The translations under genes and the position numbers were made by a program. Shown here piece by piece: positions 7,964 to 15,433 of a stretch of DNA of 64,000 nt (its first letter is position 1; each line of letters starts with the position of its first letter). The stretch lies in assembly GCA_964580575.1 (NCBI GenBank), contig CAZOLJ010000017.1, positions 3,426 through 67,425 on the forward strand. Reading direction: 5' to 3'. This DNA comes from CAVPDE01 sp964580575 (GTDB taxonomy: Bacteria; Desulfobacterota; DSM-4660; Desulfatiglandales; HGW-15). The notes below the pieces were generated by a model. That model was not told where the DNA came from and did not search any database. It was given only the letters and a program-made list of their open reading frames with translations.

Positions 7964-8822
7964 CGACGTCCAGGGATTCCGCGAAATAGCGCGCCGCATT
8001 TTGATCCAGAATCATCGAAGCCGCCTCTTTCATATAATCGAGGACTCTCGCTCTGCGCTCCTCGCTCGTCAGGCGCTCCCCCTTTTCCACGAGCCGCTTG
8101 AGAGCGTATCGCGCAATGTTGATGCCGTCTCTCACGCTGTAGCGCTCCTCCATCTCGTGGGCATCCTGGAGGAAGTCCACCACGTACTCCAGGATCTCCT
8201 CTTCAGCAAAGGGCAGGTTCGTTTTCAAGATCAGGAGTTCTTCATCTCTTTCAGGAAAATCGATGAAAATCTGAGGCTGAAGCCGGGAATGAATGTACTC
8301 CGGAAGCTCAAAGGTGCTGGCATCATCGTTCATGGTGGTGCAAAGCCTAAAATCGGGGTGTGCCTTGATTTTGATGCCCGCCACAATGGACTCCACGTAT
8401 CGCCGGTTGTCCATGAGCGGAGCCAGGGATGCCCAGCTCTTTTCGCTCATCCTGTTTCCTTCATCGATGAGCGCGATCCCTCCTTTGATCATGGCTGAGA
8501 CAATGGGGCTGGCCATGTACTTGATCTTTCCCGCGTCCGAAATCACCGGGGTGACGATGAGATCTTCGGGTCTCGTGTCCATGGTCGCCTGATAAATGTA
8601 GACCGGTCGTCCCAGGACCCGGCCTGCGTGGTAGGCCAGGGTCGTTTTTCCCACGCCCGGTTTTCCCACAAGGCGCGGGTTCAAGGGGATGTCGTCATCC
8701 CCGATGACCATCCAGGCGGCAAGGACCTGGCTGACCAGTTCCTGCTGACCGACCCAGACCATCGGCACATTATCCGGTTGCGTCAGATGGAGCTCTACTC
8801 CATCGATCGTCTCTTTTTCCAT
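7941..8822 (-). CDS. MoxR-family AAA+ ATPase
   Basis: 293 residues. Walker A GKPGVGKT lies at 53-60 and Walker B GIALIDEGNR near 115-124, followed by a sensor-1 region (CTTMNDDAS). The acidic C-terminus (SLDVDEDDEEE) is unusual. MoxR ATPases act as chaperone-like motors that mature or switch a partner protein. Here the partner is most likely the overlapping TraB-like gene. This is the first gene of a three-gene leftward operon. ATG 8822 is preceded by AGAGGAGATTGG. Confidence 0.85.
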   Translation of the reverse strand: MEKETIDGVELHLTQPDNVPMVWVGQQELVSQVLAAWMVIGDDDIPLNPRLVGKPGVGKTTLAYHAGRVLGRPVYIYQATMDTRPEDLIVTPVISDAGKIKYMASPIVSAMIKGGIALIDEGNRMSEKSWASLAPLMDNRRYVESIVAGIKIKAHPDFRLCTTMNDDASTFELPEYIHSRLQPQIFIDFPERDEELLILKTNLPFAEEEILEYVVDFLQDAHEMEERYSVRDGINIARYALKRLVEKGERLTSEERRARVLDYMKEAASMILDQNAARYFAESLDVDEDDEEE

Positions 8823-8991
8823 AACTCCAATCTCCTCTGAACTGCCCCATCATAACCCCCTTCGGAGGGAATGACAAGACGAGCTCCGGAGTTGGGATTT
8901 AATCACTGAATTCTCGTTGTGGTCGGAGAAAGACAGTGGTAAATTCGAAAACACGATTTAGTTTGATCCAGTTTCCGGGAGGCAAGCAAGG

Positions 8992-9825
8992 ATGAAGTGG
9001 ATGCAGTTTCTGACTCCGGTTGCCGGCATAGACGCCGAAGAGGCACGGGCGTACATCAAGGAGCACAAGGTAGGAACGTACACCCTCCTCGATGTCCGTC
9101 AGCCTTCAGAGTACGAAAAGGGACGGATTCCCGCTGCCAAGCTCATCCCCCTGCCTGAGCTTGCGGGTCGATTGGGAGAGCTTGACCCTCGTAAGCCGGT
9201 CATCGCCTACTGAGCCATGGGAGGCCGCAGCAGTGCTGCTGCGCAGTTCCTTGCAGGCCAGGGCTTTGAGGAGGTCTATAACCTGAAAGGCGGAATTGCG
9301 GCCTGGCAGGGTTTCAACGCTTTCGGTCCTGCGGAGAGGGGCCTGACCCCTCTGAAAGGAGATGAATCTCCTCATGAGGTGATCGTTCTCGCCTATGGCA
9401 TGGAACAGGGGCTGGCCGATTTTTATTCAAGCGTGTCGGGCATGACCGTGGATCAGAAAGCCGGCGAAACCCTGGGAAAGCTCATCCGCATCGAGGAAAA
9501 ACACAAAGACAAGCTCTTCGCGCTGTATCAGGCGCTTGAACCGGCGACCCAGGACAGGGGTCTCTTTGAAAAGCGGAGTGTCTCAGGCGTCATGGAGGGG
9601 GGTTTTACAGGGGAAGAGTTTCTGGAGAAAAACAGGCCGTTGCTGGACACGGTTGAAAATCTTCTCAGCCTGGCCATGATGCTGGAGGCACAAGCCCTGG
9701 ATCTCTACATGAGGTACGCTCAGAAGCTTCAGGACGCTCAAAGCCGGTCTGTTCTGCATGACATTGCTGAAGAAGAAAAGGGCCATCTGGCCACCCTCGG
9801 CGCTCTTGTGGAAGCGAGGGGCTGA
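8992..9825 (+). CDS. Selenocysteine-containing rhodanese fused to a ferritin-like domain
   Basis: One 277-residue protein interrupted by an in-frame UGA at 9211-9213 (residue 74). Both halves are in the same frame three bases apart, and the UGA falls exactly where rhodaneses carry the active-site Cys (VIAY-U-AMGGRS, compare CxxGxRS). The N-terminal part has DVRQPSEYEKGRIP; after the UGA, YNLKGGIAAW completes the domain. Residues from about 125 form a rubrerythrin-like four-helix domain with RIEEKHKDKL and EEEKGHLATL (ExxH pairs). A hairpin fit for a bacterial SECIS follows the UGA. I infer a Sec-dependent sulfurtransferase coupled to a diiron domain. Confidence 0.8.
9226..9243 (+). promoter_or_regulatory. 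Candidate bacterial SECIS hairpin
   Basis: cgcagca pairs perfectly with tgctgcg around a four-base loop gtgc. The loop starts 19 bases after the UGA and its first base is G. Bacterial SECIS elements bound by SelB need a short apical loop with G in the first two positions at roughly 16-37 bases from the UGA, so spacing and loop both fit. Confidence 0.7.
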
Positions 9826-9846
9826 GAACCGAAAAGGAGGACACTG

Positions 9847-10101
9847 ATGGAAGACAAAGTGAAGATTTACAGCTTGAGCACCTGCAGTCACTGCAAATCA
9901 ACCAAGAAACTCCTGGATGAGTGCTCCGTGAAATATGAATTCACCGATGTGGATATGCTTCAGGGGGATGAAAGGACCGCTATCCTGGATGATGTGCGAA
10001 AATTGAACCCCCGGTGCTCTTTTCCCACCATCATCATCAACGACAAGGTGATCGTCGGCTTCAAAGAGCTGGAGATCAAGGAGGCGCTCGGTCTGTCATG
10101 A
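9847..10101 (+). CDS. Glutaredoxin-like protein
   Basis: 84 residues with the redox pair CSHC at 13-16, the cis-Pro segment CSFPTIIIND and the end VGFKELEIKEALG, all standard for small glutaredoxin/NrdH-type proteins. An AGGAGG lies just upstream. Its stop overlaps the start of the ferredoxin:thioredoxin reductase gene (ATGA), so they are translationally coupled. It probably passes electrons between the neighbouring iron-sulfur disulfide reductase and protein disulfides. Confidence 0.88.
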   Translation: MEDKVKIYSLSTCSHCKSTKKLLDECSVKYEFTDVDMLQGDERTAILDDVRKLNPRCSFPTIIINDKVIVGFKELEIKEALGLS

Positions 10102-10433
10102 ACGAGGTAAACAAGCTGTACGAGAGCTTGAGGAAGCTTCAGGAGCCGAAGGGGTACTATTTCAACAAGGACCGCGAGATGGTTGACGGTCTTCTCGCAG
10201 GCCTCCTGGAGAACAAAAAGCGCTACGGATACATGTGCTGTCCCTGCCGATTGTCCTCAGGAGATCGGACCAAGGATCAGGACATCATCTGCCCGTGCGT
10301 GTACCGCGTTCCGGACGTTAAGGAATTCGGGAGCTGCTATTGTAGCCTCTATGTGTCCCAGGAGTGGAACGAGGGAAATCTTCCTCACGACTATGTGCCG
10401 GAGCGGCGGCCTCCTGAGAAAATGTTCGCATAG
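10098..10433 (+). CDS. Ferredoxin:thioredoxin reductase catalytic subunit-like protein
   Basis: 111 residues. Three Cys pairs CPC (48-50), CPC (65-67) and CYC (80-82) give the arrangement of the [4Fe-4S] disulfide reductase. The classical plant and cyanobacterial enzyme has CPC, CPC, CHC; here His is Tyr and the spacings are 14 and 12. The family in anaerobes reduces thioredoxin- or glutaredoxin-like partners with ferredoxin electrons, and the preceding gene is such a partner. No variable subunit is encoded nearby. The start is the ATG overlapping the glutaredoxin stop. Confidence 0.85.
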   Translation: MNEVNKLYESLRKLQEPKGYYFNKDREMVDGLLAGLLENKKRYGYMCCPCRLSSGDRTKDQDIICPCVYRVPDVKEFGSCYCSLYVSQEWNEGNLPHDYVPERRPPEKMFA

Positions 10434-10465
10434 ACTAAACAGGCTGAACCTTCTCAAGAGCAACT

Positions 10466-10566
10466 TCACTTCACCCCCACCTCGCCTCCCCCATCAAGGG
10501 GGGAGGAACATATCCGTGATCCATCAGAATTCCCCTCCTTGGTGGGAGGGGTTAGGGGAGGGGGAA
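10466..10566. repeat. C/G-rich double palindrome (dispersed family), copy 1
   Basis: Two hairpins in series: one around cctcccccatcaaggggggagg and one around cccctccttggtgggagggg followed by ttaggggaggggga. The same unit recurs at 53132-53227 and 56970-57065, and half units occur at several other gene ends. It lies between two co-directional genes. It looks like a REP-type element. Confidence 0.7.
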
Positions 10567-10613
10567 ACCAATGCGTAACGGAAAGTGGTCGGCTTGATTC
10601 AGGGGTGAGCTCT

Positions 10614-10808
10614 ATGAAAATGAGAAAGGTCCATCTTTATCAGTGCCCTTGCGGGTACCAGTATGAACCGGAAAAAGGGGATCCGGAATGCGGGTGGAAG
10701 CCGGGAACTGCTTTTGACAAGCTTCCGGACCAATGCACCTGCCCGCGCTGTCAGAGGGCAAAGCTCCATTTCCGGGAAAAGAAATTCGCCGTGCCGGTGA
10801 CGGAATGA
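10614..10808 (+). CDS. Rubredoxin-like protein with shortened first Cys motif
   Basis: 64 residues. GYQYEPEKGDPECGWKPGT, LPDQ and CPRC match rubredoxin, but the first iron site reads CPCG (C11, C13), one residue shorter than the usual CxxCG; the second site C43/C46 is normal. Extra Cys at 26 and 41 could take part. A basic tail replaces the usual end. It may be a modified rubredoxin that serves the ferritin-like protein encoded next, whose upstream ATG overlaps this stop. Electron transfer is inferred. Confidence 0.75.
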   Translation: MKMRKVHLYQCPCGYQYEPEKGDPECGWKPGTAFDKLPDQCTCPRCQRAKLHFREKKFAVPVTE

Positions 10809-10828
10809 ATACAGAAAGGAATCGGATC

Positions 10829-11341
10829 ATGAACAAGCAGACGGAAAAAGTGCTGGACGGTCTCAAGACCGCCATGGAAGCGGAACTCACGGGTCATCAA
10901 TTCTACAAGGCTGCGTCAAAAAACACCAGAGACCCCAAGGGGAAGGAAACCTTCTCCCGGATGGCCGACGAAGAGATGGGACACTTCAACACCCTGCGGC
11001 ACCAGTACCAGTCCATTCTTAAGAACGGAGAGTATGATTTCACGAAAAAACTTCCTAAAAGCCACAAGAAAGGCGGATCAAGCCCTATCTTCAGCAAGGA
11101 GATTCAGAACAGGATCAAGACCAGCCACTTCGAAGTGAGCGCCCTGACCATCGGCATGAAATTGGAGATGGAGGCTGCGGGCTTTTACCGCAAGTGCGCG
11201 GCAAAAGCAGAGACTCCCGCGGCAAAGAAGTTCTACACGGAACTGGCGGAGTGGGAGCAGGGCCACTACGATTCATTCAAGAACCAGCTCGACCTGCTCA
11301 AGGAAGAATACTTCGCGGCAAATCGTTTTGTGCCGATGTAG
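10829..11341 (+). CDS. Ferritin-like diiron protein (rubrerythrin N-terminal type)
   Basis: 170 residues. Start ATG 10829 has AAGGA eight bases upstream, better than ATG 10805. Two ExxH elements (DEEMGHFNTL, EWEQGHYDSF) and matching Glu residues in AMEAELTGHQFY and LEMEAAGFY form a diiron four-helix bundle. No C-terminal rubredoxin domain is present, but a rubredoxin-like gene lies directly upstream. Such pairs reduce peroxide in anaerobes. It closes the island that begins with the rhodanese fusion. Confidence 0.88.
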   Translation: MNKQTEKVLDGLKTAMEAELTGHQFYKAASKNTRDPKGKETFSRMADEEMGHFNTLRHQYQSILKNGEYDFTKKLPKSHKKGGSSPIFSKEIQNRIKTSHFEVSALTIGMKLEMEAAGFYRKCAAKAETPAAKKFYTELAEWEQGHYDSFKNQLDLLKEEYFAANRFVPM

Positions 11342-11349
11342 ACGAGCAC

Positions 11350-11397
11350 TGCCTCCACCCTCACCCCGACCCTCTCCCGTCAAGGGAGAGGGAGGCA
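11350..11397. repeat. C/G-rich palindrome, half unit
   Basis: accctctcccgtcaagggag and its mirror form one hairpin between the ferritin-like gene and the convergent MATE gene. It resembles the left half of the 10466-10566 element and is placed where a bidirectional terminator would be useful. Confidence 0.5.
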
Positions 11398-11415
11398 GAA
11401 AGGAATAGAGCGCCG

Positions 11416-12768
11416 TCACGACGTGCCGCTCTCCCGTCCGATCAATCGCCGGGCGTAGAAAAGCGTAAACAGGGCGGCGCTCCAGGTCACCCCGAAGATT
11501 CCCCACCAGAGACCGGTCAGTCCTGCCTCGAACACGTGAACGAGAGACCAGAAAAGGATCGCGGGTGCCACGATTTGCCTGTACAACCCGATCCACAAGG
11601 CATACAGGGGTCTCTTCATACCCTGGAGTGCAGCTACGTGGGCAAAGAGAACCACGTAGGCGTAGAAAACCAGAGCATCGATCCTGAGATAGGTCGCTCC
11701 CATCCGGATCACCGAAGGGTCGTCTGTGAAAAAAGTCATGAGGTAATCCGCACCTATCAAGACCAGAACGGTGCCGATCCCCATGAGAACGGCTCCATAG
11801 GAAAGGGCAATGTCGAGGGTCTGCTTGATCCGGCCGAATAGCCGGGCGCCGTTGTTCTGAGCGACCAGCGTGAGGGTCGAGATGTTGAGGCCGATGCTCG
11901 GAACCAGAACGATCTGTTCCACTCGCATGGCACTGCCGTAGGCGGCAACCGCTTCTTTGCCGAAGAGGCTCACGAAGTAGGTGATCACGAAAATCCCCAT
12001 TCCCACGGTGAGCATGTTGGCACTGGCCGGGAACCCCTGACGGGCAATTTCCCTGAACGGTCCAAGCCTCGGCAAAGCATTCGCCAGATCCTGCCTGGAG
12101 ACAAGGCCGGTCTGCAAAACCTTGTAGCCCAAATACACACATCCGATCGCCTGCGATACGAGCGTGGCCAGGGCAATGCCCACAACCCCCATGGCCGGAA
12201 CCCCAAGACCGCCGTAAATGAACCACGGATCAAGCCCGATGTTGAGAAAGAAACCCACGATCAGGATATTTCGAAAGGGTTTGGTTTCCCCCTGGCCGTT
12301 CAGGACGGCGTTGAACATGTAGAGGACCAGGAAGAGGACGGTCCCCAAAAAAAGCGTGTTCATGTAGTCCAGCACCATGGAGAGATACTCTCCGGTGGCG
12401 CCCAGGATTTTGAAAAGAAACGGGGAAATCAGCAACCCTAAAACCGTCAGAGCCAGCGCGGTCAGGATTCCGAAAGAAATCGCCTGTGCTGCGTAGAGCC
12501 TTGCCTCCTCGCGCTTTCCCGCTCCGAGCGCGTTTGCGATCAGGGCGGTTGCGCCTGTGGAGACCCCTGTTCCCGTGGCAATGATGATGAAGAAAACAGG
12601 GAGAGACAGAGAGAGGGAAGCAAGGGCCTGGGTGGAAATGAGGCCCGCAAAATAAGTGTCCACCACGTTGTACATGGTGTTGAAAAAGTACCCGATGCTG
12701 GCCGGAACAGCGATCCGCCGCACAAGCTGAGGAATGGGCTCCGTGGTCAATGCGCTCTGCTGCGGCAT
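11416..12768 (-). CDS. MATE family efflux transporter
   Basis: 450 residues, the usual MATE length, with about 12 hydrophobic helices in two halves. IPQLVRRIAVPASIGYFFN and YNVVDTYFAGLIS start the N-lobe; NIGLDPWFIYGGLGVPAMGV and ALATLVSQAI lie mid-protein. ATG 12768 overlaps the permease stop (TGATG), making this the last gene of the amino acid ABC operon. It likely exports a cationic compound or drug by Na+ or H+ antiport. The substrate is unknown; its position suggests a link to the imported amino acid. Confidence 0.9.
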   Translation of the reverse strand: MPQQSALTTEPIPQLVRRIAVPASIGYFFNTMYNVVDTYFAGLISTQALASLSLSLPVFFIIIATGTGVSTGATALIANALGAGKREEARLYAAQAISFGILTALALTVLGLLISPFLFKILGATGEYLSMVLDYMNTLFLGTVLFLVLYMFNAVLNGQGETKPFRNILIVGFFLNIGLDPWFIYGGLGVPAMGVVGIALATLVSQAIGCVYLGYKVLQTGLVSRQDLANALPRLGPFREIARQGFPASANMLTVGMGIFVITYFVSLFGKEAVAAYGSAMRVEQIVLVPSIGLNISTLTLVAQNNGARLFGRIKQTLDIALSYGAVLMGIGTVLVLIGADYLMTFFTDDPSVIRMGATYLRIDALVFYAYVVLFAHVAALQGMKRPLYALWIGLYRQIVAPAILFWSLVHVFEAGLTGLWWGIFGVTWSAALFTLFYARRLIGRESGTS

Positions 12769-13652
12769 CAGGCTTCGCTTCTCCGAAGATAGATCTCCCA
12801 ACGCCCGATGGCCAGGGAAAGGGCAAGGGTCAGGAGGAGATAGAGCGCCGTGATGACGATCCAGACTTCGAAAATGAGGTACGTGGCGGACATGAGTTCC
12901 ATGCCCTGGAAGGTCAGTTCCGGAATGGAGATGACGGAAACAATGGCCGAGTCCTTGATCGTTGAAATGAATTGGCCGGCCAGGGGAGGAAGAATCCTCT
13001 GGGCCGCCAGAGGCAGGATCACGTAGCGCAGCTGCTGCCATCGCGAAAGACCGAGCGCATAGGCCGCCTCCCAGGTCCCCTTCTCAATCGATTGGATACC
13101 GGCCCTCACGATCTCCGTGATGTAAGCGCCTTCAAAAAGGGCGAGCGTGATGAGGGCGGAGACAAAGGCTGAAAACATGGACGGGGGGGCCAGGAACAAC
13201 GCGACGGCATCCTGAAAACCTTGGGAGCGGGAAGAGAGAAAAGAGTCAATGCCCAAAAAGGACATGACCTGCCCGCTCAGAAAGTAGTAGAAAATGAAAA
13301 TCAGCACCAGGGGCGGCACATTGCGGACCAGTTCCACATAGGTCCGCCCGATGAGCCGGCTGAAAAGGTTGTGGCTCACGCGGCAGAGCCCCATGACCAG
13401 ACCGATAAGGGTGGCAAGGAAAGTCCCCCACAGGCTCAAGCGAATTGTGTTGTAGAGCCCGAGGAGCAGAACATTGGGCACCCAGCCCCCGGTCTCTTGA
13501 TCAAACCGCAGAAGAAACTGGGGCACGGATTCCCAGTCCCACTTGTAATGAAGGTAGACGGTGATCCGGTGGGCGGCATAACCCAACGCGACCAGAATGA
13601 CGCAGGCCAGGAGGAGATCAAAAAGCCGGATTTTCGCTTTTTTCTTGATCAA
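12768..13652 (-). CDS. Polar amino acid ABC transporter permease 2
   Basis: 294 residues from a TTG start, with an extra N-terminal helix (LLLACVILVALGYAAH) and periplasmic stretch before the HisM/GlnP-type core. The permease signature is in WEAAYALGLSRWQQLRYVIL, with EIVRAGIQSIEKGTWEAA as the loop that contacts the ATPase. It pairs with permease 1 of the same operon to form the membrane channel. It follows the substrate-binding gene and precedes the MATE exporter. Confidence 0.9.
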   Translation of the reverse strand: MIKKKAKIRLFDLLLACVILVALGYAAHRITVYLHYKWDWESVPQFLLRFDQETGGWVPNVLLLGLYNTIRLSLWGTFLATLIGLVMGLCRVSHNLFSRLIGRTYVELVRNVPPLVLIFIFYYFLSGQVMSFLGIDSFLSSRSQGFQDAVALFLAPPSMFSAFVSALITLALFEGAYITEIVRAGIQSIEKGTWEAAYALGLSRWQQLRYVILPLAAQRILPPLAGQFISTIKDSAIVSVISIPELTFQGMELMSATYLIFEVWIVITALYLLLTLALSLAIGRWEIYLRRSEA

Positions 13653-13713
13653 GGGGCATCCATCACGGAAAAGGCGCTGAGGCCCGAATCAGGCCCGCAG
13701 CGCCGCTTTAGAC

Positions 13714-14538
13714 TCACTTCACGAGGCTTTCCCAGTCCGTCGTTTCAAACCAGTAGTGTTTGCGTTCGGCCAGCCATCCGTCCGCCTGCCTGACCGTGAT
13801 CCAGTTGTTGAAGTAATTGAGGGTGTCCACATCCCCCTTCTTGAGAGCGAATCCGATCGGTTCCTTGGTAAAGGTCTCCTTCAAGGGCAGGAACAGCTTG
13901 TCCGGATACTTCAAGGCCTGGTAGGCCGGCATGGGTGCAGACGCAATGACTGCGTGGGCCTTGCCGTTGAGAAGTTCCTGGATGGCCTTGGACTCGTCAT
14001 CGAACTTGGTCAGCTGCGCCTTGGGCATGAATTTTTGGGCAGCGGCCACAGGGGTGGCGCCCAGCCGGACCGCAAGGGTCACTTCAGGCCGGTTGAAATC
14101 CTGCAGGGTTTTGAAGTTGCCGGCCAGCTCCTTGTTCGCCACCAGGGACATGCCGCTCGTGTCATAGGGGATGGTGAAGTTCACTTTCAGATTGCGCGAC
14201 GGGAGAATCCCCATGCCGCCGATGATCACGTCGAATTTGCCCGACAAAAGCGCCGGGATGATGCCGTCCCAGTTCGTGGGAACGAATTCCACTTTCACCC
14301 CCATGTCCTCGGCTAAACGCTTAGCGACATCGATCTCAAAGCCCACGAGATTGCCGGTCTTGTCTTTCATGGCCCAGGGCTGGAACGTAGACATCCCTAC
14401 TTTCAGTGTTTTTCTTTTGAGGGCCTGCTCCAGCGTGCTTTCGCCGGTTAGCTTCTGCTGAACTTCTCCGGCAAACGCCGGTCCCATGAGCATCAACACC
14501 GCGACGATAAGCGCCAAACCCATCATTCTTTTTTTCAT
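13714..14538 (-). CDS. Amino acid ABC transporter substrate-binding protein
   Basis: 274 residues with a Sec signal peptide (MKKRMMGLALIVAVLMLM ending AFA). SBP family 3 core: LKVGMSTFQPWAMKD, LVGFEIDVAKRLAEDMGV, NWDGIIPALLSGKFDVIIGG. It binds a polar or cyclic amino acid in the periplasm and delivers it to the two permeases. AGGAGG lies seven bases before ATG. The gene sits between the ATPase and permease 2. Confidence 0.92.
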   Translation of the reverse strand: MKKRMMGLALIVAVLMLMGPAFAGEVQQKLTGESTLEQALKRKTLKVGMSTFQPWAMKDKTGNLVGFEIDVAKRLAEDMGVKVEFVPTNWDGIIPALLSGKFDVIIGGMGILPSRNLKVNFTIPYDTSGMSLVANKELAGNFKTLQDFNRPEVTLAVRLGATPVAAAQKFMPKAQLTKFDDESKAIQELLNGKAHAVIASAPMPAYQALKYPDKLFLPLKETFTKEPIGFALKKGDVDTLNYFNNWITVRQADGWLAERKHYWFETTDWESLVK

Positions 14539-14577
14539 CTTCGACCTCCTCTCTGTTGTTTCTTTCGGTTAATCCCA

Positions 14578-14614
14578 AATCCCCTCTGTCTCCCCTTTAG
14601 AAAAGGGGAGGACC
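14578..14614. repeat. C/G-rich hairpin between transporter genes
   Basis: tctcccctttagaaaaggggagga forms a hairpin in the gap between the binding-protein gene and the ATPase gene. It may protect the 3' end of one transcript segment so that the binding protein is made in excess, a common arrangement in ABC operons. That function is inferred. Confidence 0.4.
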
Positions 14615-14669
14615 TTACTCTGGATTCCCGCTCCTTCCAATCTTCCAGCATTCCATCATTCCGGTGCGC

Positions 14670-15422
14670 TCACAGCACCTGGCTCAGGAAAAGCCTCGTC
14701 CTCTCTTCTTTCGGGTTGGTGAAAAACCGCTCTGTGGGCCCTTCCTCGATGATCCGCCCGCCTTCCATGAACACCATCCGCTCGCTCACTTCCCTGGCAA
14801 AGCCCATCTCGTGGGTCACCACCACCATGGTCATTCCCTCCCTCGCAAGTTGCTTCATGACCGCCAGCACCTCTCCCGTCATTTCAGGGTCCAGGGCGCT
14901 TGTGGCTTCGTCAAAGAGCATGACCTTGGGCATCATGGCCAGAGCCCTTGCGATTGCGACCCGCTGCTGCTGGCCTCCACTCAGGTGATTTGGAAAAATG
15001 TTGGCCTTTTCGGGAATGCCCACTTTGTTGAGCAACGCCTTGGAAAACTCCATGGCCTCTTTCCTGGTCTTCTTCCTCACCAGGACTTGGGCCAGGTTCA
15101 AATTCTCAAGCACCGTCAGGTGGGGGAAAAGGTTGAAAGACTGAAAAACCATCCCCACTTCTTTACGAATTTCCAGCCGGTTCTGCTTGTCCTCATCCAG
15201 CGGGATACCGTCTATCATGATTGACCCGCTGTCGACTTCTTCGAGCCCGTTCAAGCACCTCAGAAAAGTCGATTTTCCGGACCCTGACGGGCCGATCACC
15301 ACCAGCACTTCCTTCCGGCGTACTCGAATGGAGAAATCGGAAAGCGCGCACACCCCCCCGGGAAAAGTCTTGAAGACGTTATCCACAACAATGATCTCTT
15401 CTCCGGGAACGTTCTTGTCCAA
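14670..15422 (-). CDS. Polar amino acid ABC transporter ATP-binding protein (GlnQ type)
   Basis: 250 residues. Walker A GPSGSGKST, Q-loop GMVFQSFNLFPHLTV, signature LSGGQQQR, Walker B VMLFDEATSALDP and switch VVTHEMGF are all intact. The start is TTG 15422, fixed by AGGAGGTGAGGGC directly upstream. It powers uptake by the flanking permeases. Second gene of the leftward operon that begins at 16243. Confidence 0.93.
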   Translation of the reverse strand: MDKNVPGEEIIVVDNVFKTFPGGVCALSDFSIRVRRKEVLVVIGPSGSGKSTFLRCLNGLEEVDSGSIMIDGIPLDEDKQNRLEIRKEVGMVFQSFNLFPHLTVLENLNLAQVLVRKKTRKEAMEFSKALLNKVGIPEKANIFPNHLSGGQQQRVAIARALAMMPKVMLFDEATSALDPEMTGEVLAVMKQLAREGMTMVVVTHEMGFAREVSERMVFMEGGRIIEEGPTERFFTNPKEERTRLFLSQVL

Positions 15423-15433
15423 GCCCTCACCTC

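Noticed and set aside
6737..8101. 454-codon frame on the plus strand
   Set aside because: It is antisense to the TraB-like and MoxR genes, has no family motifs, and the opposite frame has a clear AAA+ domain. A shadow of GC-rich codon use.
9211..9217. Two separate genes, a truncated rhodanese and a ferritin-like protein
   Set aside because: The UGA replaces the catalytic Cys in frame, a SECIS-like hairpin follows, and the second part starts inside the rhodanese active-site loop without a ribosome site.
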